This document shows positions 59,412-64,000 of a stretch of 64,000 bases of DNA, in pieces. The number at the start of each line of letters is the position of its first letter. Position 1 is the first letter of the stretch. A program made the translations under genes and the position numbers. The DNA is from DMER01 sp003451645 (lineage in GTDB: Bacteria; Pseudomonadota; Alphaproteobacteria; Micropepsales; Micropepsaceae), in NCBI GenBank assembly GCA_031976175.1, contig DALYLR010000010.1:1-64000 (forward strand). Direction: 5' to 3'. Below the pieces are notes generated by a model. The model was given only the letters and a program-made list of their open reading frames with translations, ran no database searches and was not told the DNA's origin.

Positions 59412-60188
59412 TTAAGCCTGTGGCTGCAGCTCATCCTGAGCAGGCAATTGCTCGATGGGTCCCTCGGCTGAGCCGCCAATATCGATGCCCACTGCTGCTT
59501 GCGCCTGGCCCAGACCATCGATAACCGAGCGCGCAACCAAATCGCAGTAAAGGGCAATCGCCCGGCTGGCATCGTCATTCCCCGGAATCGGATAAGAAAT
59601 ATCGTCGGGGTCACAATTCGAATCGACAATCGCAACCACAGGGATGTTCAACTTGCGCGCCTCTTGAATGGCAATCGATTCCTTGTTGGTGTCGATCACA
59701 AACATGATGTCAGGCAAGCCGCCCATATCCTTAATGCCGCCCAGAGCACGTTCCAGTTTGTCGCGCTCACGCGCCAAATTGAGCTGCTCTTTCTTGGTCA
59801 GGCCCATGCCGCCAGCATTCAACGTCTCGTCAATCGAGCGTAAGCGCTTGATCGAATTGGAAATTGTTTGCCAATTGGTCAGCGTGCCACCCAGCCAGCG
59901 GTGATTTACGTAATACTGCGCACAGCGCTTTGCGCTGTCAGCAATTGGATCCGAGGCCTGCCGCTTGGTGCCCACAAACAGCACCCGGCCGCCTTGCGCC
60001 ACGATGTCACGGATTGCGAGGAGGGCCTGGTGCAGGAGCGGCACGGTTTGGCCCAAATCGATGATATGGATGTTGTTGCGCACACCAAACAGGAACCCTT
60101 GCATTTTGGGGTTCCAGCGATGGGTTTGGTGACCGAAGTGCACGCCAGCTTCCAGAAGCTGGCGCATATTGAAATCAGGCAAAGGCAT
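59412..60188 (-). CDS. rpsB: 30S ribosomal protein S2
   Basis: Component of the small ribosomal subunit, near the platform/head junction. The 258-residue protein has FNMRQLLEAGVHFGHQTHRW, NPKMQGFLFGVRNNIHIIDL, VLFVGTKRQASDPI, RWLGGTLTNWQTI, GGLPDIMFVIDTNKE and IVDSNCDPDDISYPIPGNDD. A short Ala/Gln-rich tail follows. It is the first gene of the block, with a long leader and a candidate promoter upstream. In E. coli S2 represses its own operon. Confidence 0.97.
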   Translation of the reverse strand: MPLPDFNMRQLLEAGVHFGHQTHRWNPKMQGFLFGVRNNIHIIDLGQTVPLLHQALLAIRDIVAQGGRVLFVGTKRQASDPIADSAKRCAQYYVNHRWLGGTLTNWQTISNSIKRLRSIDETLNAGGMGLTKKEQLNLARERDKLERALGGIKDMGGLPDIMFVIDTNKESIAIQEARKLNIPVVAIVDSNCDPDDISYPIPGNDDASRAIALYCDLVARSVIDGLGQAQAAVGIDIGGSAEGPIEQLPAQDELQPQA

Positions 60189-60239
60189 CGTGTCTGTCGT
60201 CCATTGTTTGTCCGGTTGGTCCGCCGCGGCGCATTGAAA

Positions 60240-60265
60240 GTCCTCATTCGCAAGCGAGAGAGGAC
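60240..60265 (-). promoter_or_regulatory. Hairpin in the rpsB leader
   Basis: GTCCTC and GAGGAC form a perfect 6-pair outer stem, with an inner TCGC/GCGA pairing in the loop, 51 bases before the rpsB start codon and downstream of the candidate promoter. In E. coli the rpsB-tsf operon is autoregulated by S2 through its leader; this structure is a candidate for a similar function. The inner stem would need a loop larger than two bases, so it can only form in part. Confidence 0.38.
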
Positions 60266-60368
60266 ACCGGACCGGAACTGTTATGCCACCCCGCCCAAAC
60301 GAGCAGCCCCAAAGAGGGACCTCGGGTTAGCACACACTCCCAGCCTGACCGCGTGTGAGATGGCGGCG

Positions 60369-60397
60369 CTTATAAGCGTTATGCCCTCGTTGCGCAA
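60369..60397 (-). promoter_or_regulatory. Candidate sigma-70 promoter for rpsB
   Basis: Reading the minus strand, TTGCGC (60397-60392) is followed after 17 bases by TATAAG (60374-60369). The -10 matches consensus in five of six bases and the spacing is ideal. Transcription would start near 60362, giving a leader of about 170 bases before rpsB. Confidence 0.5.
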
Positions 60398-60495
60398 GCC
60401 CGCCGATCCGGTTCAGCGGCCTGTTGCATCTTGAAGGTGAAGCTGGCTCAGATGCAGCGTCGCTCGGCCCCGTCCACAAAAATCAAAGCATCTTG

Positions 60496-61686
60496 ATGTC
60501 AACCATGGCTCCTTTTCGGGATACCGTCCTTCAGATCGAACGCAACGGCATCGGTGCGGTGTCATCGCTGGCCTTTGGCAATCCAGATGTCATTCCCTTG
60601 TGGTTTGGCGAAGGCGATCTGCCTACCCCCACCTTCATCCGGGACGCCGCCAAGGCTGCCTTGGACGAGGGCCGGACATTTTACGTGCAATCGCGAGGGA
60701 TCCCCCAACTGCGCGAAGCGGTTCGAGGATTTTTCGCCCGACACAACGCCGTCAATTTGGACGTGGAGCGCATCTCTATTCCTGGCTCCGCGATGATGGC
60801 CGTGAATGTCGCTCTGCAGCTGACACTCAGCGCGGGCGACAATGCGCTCATTCTGGGACCAATTTGGCCCAACATCTATAATGCCGTGCGCGTCATAGGC
60901 GCCGAGGCCCGCGTCTTCAGATTGACACCACCTGCTGGCACCGCCCGGTGGACCCTGGATATGGACGGGTTTCTTGACCAATGCGACGCCCGCACACGTG
61001 CCATCTTTGTTTGTTCGCCGGGCAATCCGACCGGTTGGGTGATGAGTGCTGAAGAGCAGCTGATCCTTTTGAAATTCGCAAGAGAGCGCAACATCGCGAT
61101 CATCAGCGATGAGGTTTATGGCCCTCTCACCTATGGCGAGCCGGCCCCCAGCTTTGTGCAGATAGCCCAAGATCATGATCCAGTCTTTGTCATTCACAGC
61201 CTTTCCAAGGCGTGGGCGATGACAGGGTGGCGGGTTGGATTTCTCGTTCACCCCACCCAACTGGGCCTTTGGATTGGGGAACTGACCAATATCGACAATA
61301 CAGGTGCAACCTCATTCGCCCAATTTGGCGCGGCCGTCGCACTTAATGACGGCGACGCATTCAACGCTCAGCTGCGTGCCATTTGTGCGAAGGGGCGTGA
61401 CATCGTTGCGCATTTTGTGGAGGCGCAGCCAAGAGTGCGCTGGGCCAAGCCCGACGGTGCGTTCTACGGTTTCCTGGAGATTGAGGGGGTGCATGACAGC
61501 TTGCATTTTGCGAGTGACCTTGCGCTGCGCCATGGTGTTGGCGTGGCACCAGGATCGGCCTTTGGCCTCAACGATCCGCGTAATGAAGGCTTCATCCGGA
61601 TTTGCTTTGCGCAAGATGCCGGGCGGCTGTCTGTCGCCTTGGACCGGCTTGGGCATGCCCTGAAGGACCTTCCAATCCGCGCTTGA
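60496..61686 (+). CDS. PLP-dependent class I/II aminotransferase
   Basis: A fold-type I aminotransferase of 396 residues, related to aspartate/aromatic aminotransferases. Visible marks are YVQSRGIPQLREAVRGFFAR, ILGPIWPNIYNAV, the cofactor-binding CSPGNPTGWVM, ISDEVYGPLTYGE (Asp and Tyr contacts with PLP) and the Schiff-base lysine in VIHSLSKAWAMTGWRVGFL. The substrate is not readable. ATG 60496 or 60505 is chosen over the TTG at 60424 because conserved sequence begins after it. It is divergent from rpsB and convergent with dnaE, 17 bases away. Confidence 0.88.
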   Translation: MSTMAPFRDTVLQIERNGIGAVSSLAFGNPDVIPLWFGEGDLPTPTFIRDAAKAALDEGRTFYVQSRGIPQLREAVRGFFARHNAVNLDVERISIPGSAMMAVNVALQLTLSAGDNALILGPIWPNIYNAVRVIGAEARVFRLTPPAGTARWTLDMDGFLDQCDARTRAIFVCSPGNPTGWVMSAEEQLILLKFARERNIAIISDEVYGPLTYGEPAPSFVQIAQDHDPVFVIHSLSKAWAMTGWRVGFLVHPTQLGLWIGELTNIDNTGATSFAQFGAAVALNDGDAFNAQLRAICAKGRDIVAHFVEAQPRVRWAKPDGAFYGFLEIEGVHDSLHFASDLALRHGVGVAPGSAFGLNDPRNEGFIRICFAQDAGRLSVALDRLGHALKDLPIRA

Positions 61687-61703
61687 ACGATTGGGACCGC
61701 TGG

Positions 61704-64000
61704 TCATAGCTCCTCAACCTCCATAACGGCCGGGACATCTTTGACTGCACGGCACAGCATGGGCGTCACCGCGTAGCGCCCAGGCAACTCCACCTCTACC
61801 TCCCGCGCGCCTCCCTCAACCGCCATGACGAGGGTTACCAATCCCTTGCCCTTGTGCCCCTTCAGCCGCTCGGCCAACGAGTTCAATCCGTCAGCGTGGG
61901 AGATCTGAACCCGCATACCCGCTCCCGTATCGGCCGCAGCTTCGCTGAGCGGCCGTGCGGAGGCGATCTGCAACTTAAGATCATCACCCTCCCAACGGAC
62001 CGAGGCTGTTAAGACAACGGACTTTCCAACTGTCAAATGCTCGCCGCACTGCGCAAGTGCTTCAGAAAAGGCCACCGCCTCAAACATGCCCGACGCATCG
62101 GAGAAGCCGATATGCGCCATGCTGTTGCCGTCCCGGGTGCGCCGGTCTTTGCGGGCAATTACGGCACCGGCCAACGTCACTGAACGAGGGCCGCGCTGCG
62201 ACGCCGCAAGCAACTGCGCGACTGGTTCGACCCGCAACCGCCGCAAGGCTGCCTCGAACTCCTGCAGCGGATGTCCGCTCAAATAGAACCCAATGGCGTC
62301 GAACTCCCGCGACAGCTTCTCCGTCAAATGCCAGGGCGGCACTTGAGGCAGTGACGGTTCGGCCTGACTTTCACCCCCAAACAATGTTTCCTGTTGCGAC
62401 GTGCGCCCTCGCGCGGCCGCATTGCTCTCGCCCAACACAGTGTCGATCGCGGCCATGGCTTGGGCCCGGTGTTTGACCAAATTGTCGAAGGCGCCTGCCT
62501 GAATAAGATTTTCCAGCGCGCGCTTGTTTAGAGCCTTGGGGTCCATCCTGCGCGCAAAATCGAAGATCGTCTTAAAGGGACCATGTCTCGCGCGTTCCGC
62601 CACCACCTCATCCATCGCTTGCCGGCCCACATTGCGGATCGCAGCCAACGCATAAAGGATCACAGACTTGCCGGCCTCACCGGTGGCGCTTGCGAAGACC
62701 GCATGCGACCGATTGATATCGGGCGGCAGGACCTCAACCCCGAACCGCGAGGCCTCCTGGCGGAAAATGTTGAGCCGGTCCGGCGCGCCAATATCCAACG
62801 TCATCGAGGCGCACAGGAATTCCACTGGGAAATTCGCCTTAAGCCATGCCGTCTGATACGCGACTTGTGCATAGGCCGCCGCGTGCGCCTTATTGAAGCC
62901 ATAGCCTGCGAATTTCTCCGCCTGATCGAATATTTGCTCGGCGATGGCGGGCGGAATGCCGCGCTCACCAGCACCTGCCGTGAACTTGACGCGCTGCTCG
63001 GCCATTTTCTCTTTGATTTTCTTGCCCATGGCCCGGCGCAGTTCATCCGCCTGGCCGAGCGAGTAGCCTGCAAGCTCCCGCGCAATGAGCATGACATCCT
63101 CTTGATACGTCATGACACCATGGGTATCGCGCAAGATGGGTTCGAGTGCCGGATGCAGATAAGTTGGCCGGTCCCGCCCGTGTTTGCAGTCGATATATTT
63201 CGGGATGTTGTCCATAGGGCCGGGGCGATAGAGGGCCACGAGCGCAATCAGATCCTCGATCCGGTCAGGCTTCATCTTGCGCAAAAGATCGCGCATGCCT
63301 GGGCTTTCGAGCTGAAACACCCCCGTTGAATCGCCGCGTCCCAAGATGTGATAAGCCTTGGGATCGTCAAAGGGTACGCGGTCAGTTTTGATGGTCTGCG
63401 CGTGCGCTTCAGCCACCAGCTTCTCGGTGCTCGCAATGACGGACAATGTTTTGAGGCCCAAGAAGTCGAACTTGACCAGGCCCGCTTTTTCGGCTTGTTC
63501 GTAATCCAATTGGGTCACTGGCATGTCGGCGTTTGGATCGCGATAGAGCGGTACAATTTCATCAAGCGGCCGGTCGCCAATGACAACGCCCGCGGCATGT
63601 GTCGAGGCGTGGCGGTAAAGCCCCTCTAGCTCCTCAGCAACCTCGAACAGCCGCTTGACCTGGTCATCCTCTGCCGCTGCTTGCGCCATGCGTGGTTCTG
63701 CGGCAATCGCGTCTTTGAGCTTGATCGACTGCCCGGGCGCTACCTTGATCATTTTGGCGACGCGATCGACCAGACCATGCGGCAGCTGTAACGCGCGCCC
63801 CACATCCCGGATGGCTGCTTTGGCCTGGAGCGTTCCAAAGGTGATGATCTGCGCGACCCGGTCATGGCCATACTTGTCTTGGACATAGCGGATGACCTCG
63901 GCGCGGCGCTCTTGGCAGAAATCAATATCGAAATCCGGCATGGACACGCGTTCGGGGTTCAGGAAGCGTTCGAATACCAGCCCAAAGCGCAAGGGATCGA
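61704..64000 (-). CDS. dnaE: DNA polymerase III subunit alpha, C-terminal part (runs off the window)
   Basis: Replicative polymerase catalytic subunit. The window holds about the last 765 residues; the frame is open through base 64000 and the start is outside. Seen in order: the palm motif VSMPDFDIDFCQERR with catalytic aspartates, ITFGTLQAKAAIRDVGRAL, DFLGLKTLSVI, YRPGPMDNIP, GVMTYQEDVMLIARELAGY, AGYGFNKAHAAAYA, a helix-hairpin-helix region (about 62500-62650), an OB fold (VTLAGAVIARKDRRTRDGNS, AHIGFSDASGMFEAVAFSE) and the C-terminal tau-binding region. It is of the DnaE1 type by sequence order; the PHP domain is outside. Confidence 0.95.
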   Translation of the reverse strand, partial: DPLRFGLVFERFLNPERVSMPDFDIDFCQERRAEVIRYVQDKYGHDRVAQIITFGTLQAKAAIRDVGRALQLPHGLVDRVAKMIKVAPGQSIKLKDAIAAEPRMAQAAAEDDQVKRLFEVAEELEGLYRHASTHAAGVVIGDRPLDEIVPLYRDPNADMPVTQLDYEQAEKAGLVKFDFLGLKTLSVIASTEKLVAEAHAQTIKTDRVPFDDPKAYHILGRGDSTGVFQLESPGMRDLLRKMKPDRIEDLIALVALYRPGPMDNIPKYIDCKHGRDRPTYLHPALEPILRDTHGVMTYQEDVMLIARELAGYSLGQADELRRAMGKKIKEKMAEQRVKFTAGAGERGIPPAIAEQIFDQAEKFAGYGFNKAHAAAYAQVAYQTAWLKANFPVEFLCASMTLDIGAPDRLNIFRQEASRFGVEVLPPDINRSHAVFASATGEAGKSVILYALAAIRNVGRQAMDEVVAERARHGPFKTIFDFARRMDPKALNKRALENLIQAGAFDNLVKHRAQAMAAIDTVLGESNAAARGRTSQQETLFGGESQAEPSLPQVPPWHLTEKLSREFDAIGFYLSGHPLQEFEAALRRLRVEPVAQLLAASQRGPRSVTLAGAVIARKDRRTRDGNSMAHIGFSDASGMFEAVAFSEALAQCGEHLTVGKSVVLTASVRWEGDDLKLQIASARPLSEAAADTGAGMRVQISHADGLNSLAERLKGHKGKGLVTLVMAVEGGAREVEVELPGRYAVTPMLCRAVKDVPAVMEVEEL

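Larger units (their letters stand above)
60189..60495. other. Divergent spacer between rpsB and the aminotransferase gene
   Basis: This 307-base region, the longest non-coding stretch in the window, holds a candidate rpsB promoter (60369-60397) and a leader hairpin (60240-60265), both listed separately. The part next to the aminotransferase shows no clear promoter; a TTG at 60424 opens the frame earlier but has no conserved residues before 60496. Confidence 0.7.

Noticed and set aside
1..64000. CRISPR arrays, IS elements, prophage, rRNA or tRNA genes
   Set aside because: I saw no repeated spacers, no transposase or integrase, no target duplications and no RNA-gene signature in any gap.

Overview
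The window is a piece of the chromosome of an alphaproteobacterium. The gene order is the evidence: nifR3/dusB-ntrB-ntrC-ntrY-ntrX-dat-hfq-hflX, a fused ispDF divergent from nifR3, a pyruvate dehydrogenase E1-beta with an N-terminal lipoyl domain, a GAAC-N7-GAAC LexA box, and the block rpsB-tsf-pyrH-frr-uppS-cdsA-dxr-rseP-bamA-ompH-lpxD-fabZ-lpxA-lpxI-lpxB. I cannot place it more finely. The sequence is moderately GC-rich, almost fully coding, and carries one run of 10 Ns (44718-44727), so it comes from a draft or scaffolded assembly. Starts at GTG or TTG occur besides ATG.

Layout. (1) 1-8832, minus strand: nitrogen-control operon dusB, ntrBC, ntrYX, then D-amino-acid aminotransferase, hfq and the start of hflX. 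(2) 8939-12520: ispDF, pgpA and cinA (plus strand) meet ratA and lipA (minus strand). (3) 12570-15748: an insertion of an FkbM methyltransferase, an acyl-activating enzyme and a MarR regulator between lipA and lpd. (4) 15835-30992, minus strand: tpiA, a degenerate receiver protein, secG, pyrG, two paralogous XRE regulators, kdsA, eno, a Sel1/prolyl-hydroxylase protein, a FtsB/DivIC protein and the pyruvate dehydrogenase cluster (pdhA, a MAPEG protein, pdhB, a DUF5076 protein, pdhC, lpd). (5) 31162-39590, plus strand: ppiD-like chaperone, trpE-trpG-trpD-trpC, moaC, moeA, lexA. (6) 39547-44703: comEC (minus) with divergent gltX and gltA. (7) 44728-60188: a small orphan ORF after the gap, then the long envelope and translation block on the minus strand. 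(8) 60496-64000: an aminotransferase and the 3' part of dnaE.

Most of the window is conserved housekeeping sequence, and I found no phage, IS element, CRISPR array, tRNA or rRNA. The unusual points are local. The E2 of pyruvate dehydrogenase has no lipoyl domain, so the only lipoyl domain encoded in the cluster is on E1-beta. A MAPEG membrane protein gene sits between E1-alpha and E1-beta. A perfect 16-base dyad lies just before pdhA. Two tandem XRE-plus-sensor-like regulators sit between kdsA and pyrG with a dyad upstream. A GAAA-capped hairpin lies in the gltX leader, and a degenerate receiver protein lies upstream of secG.
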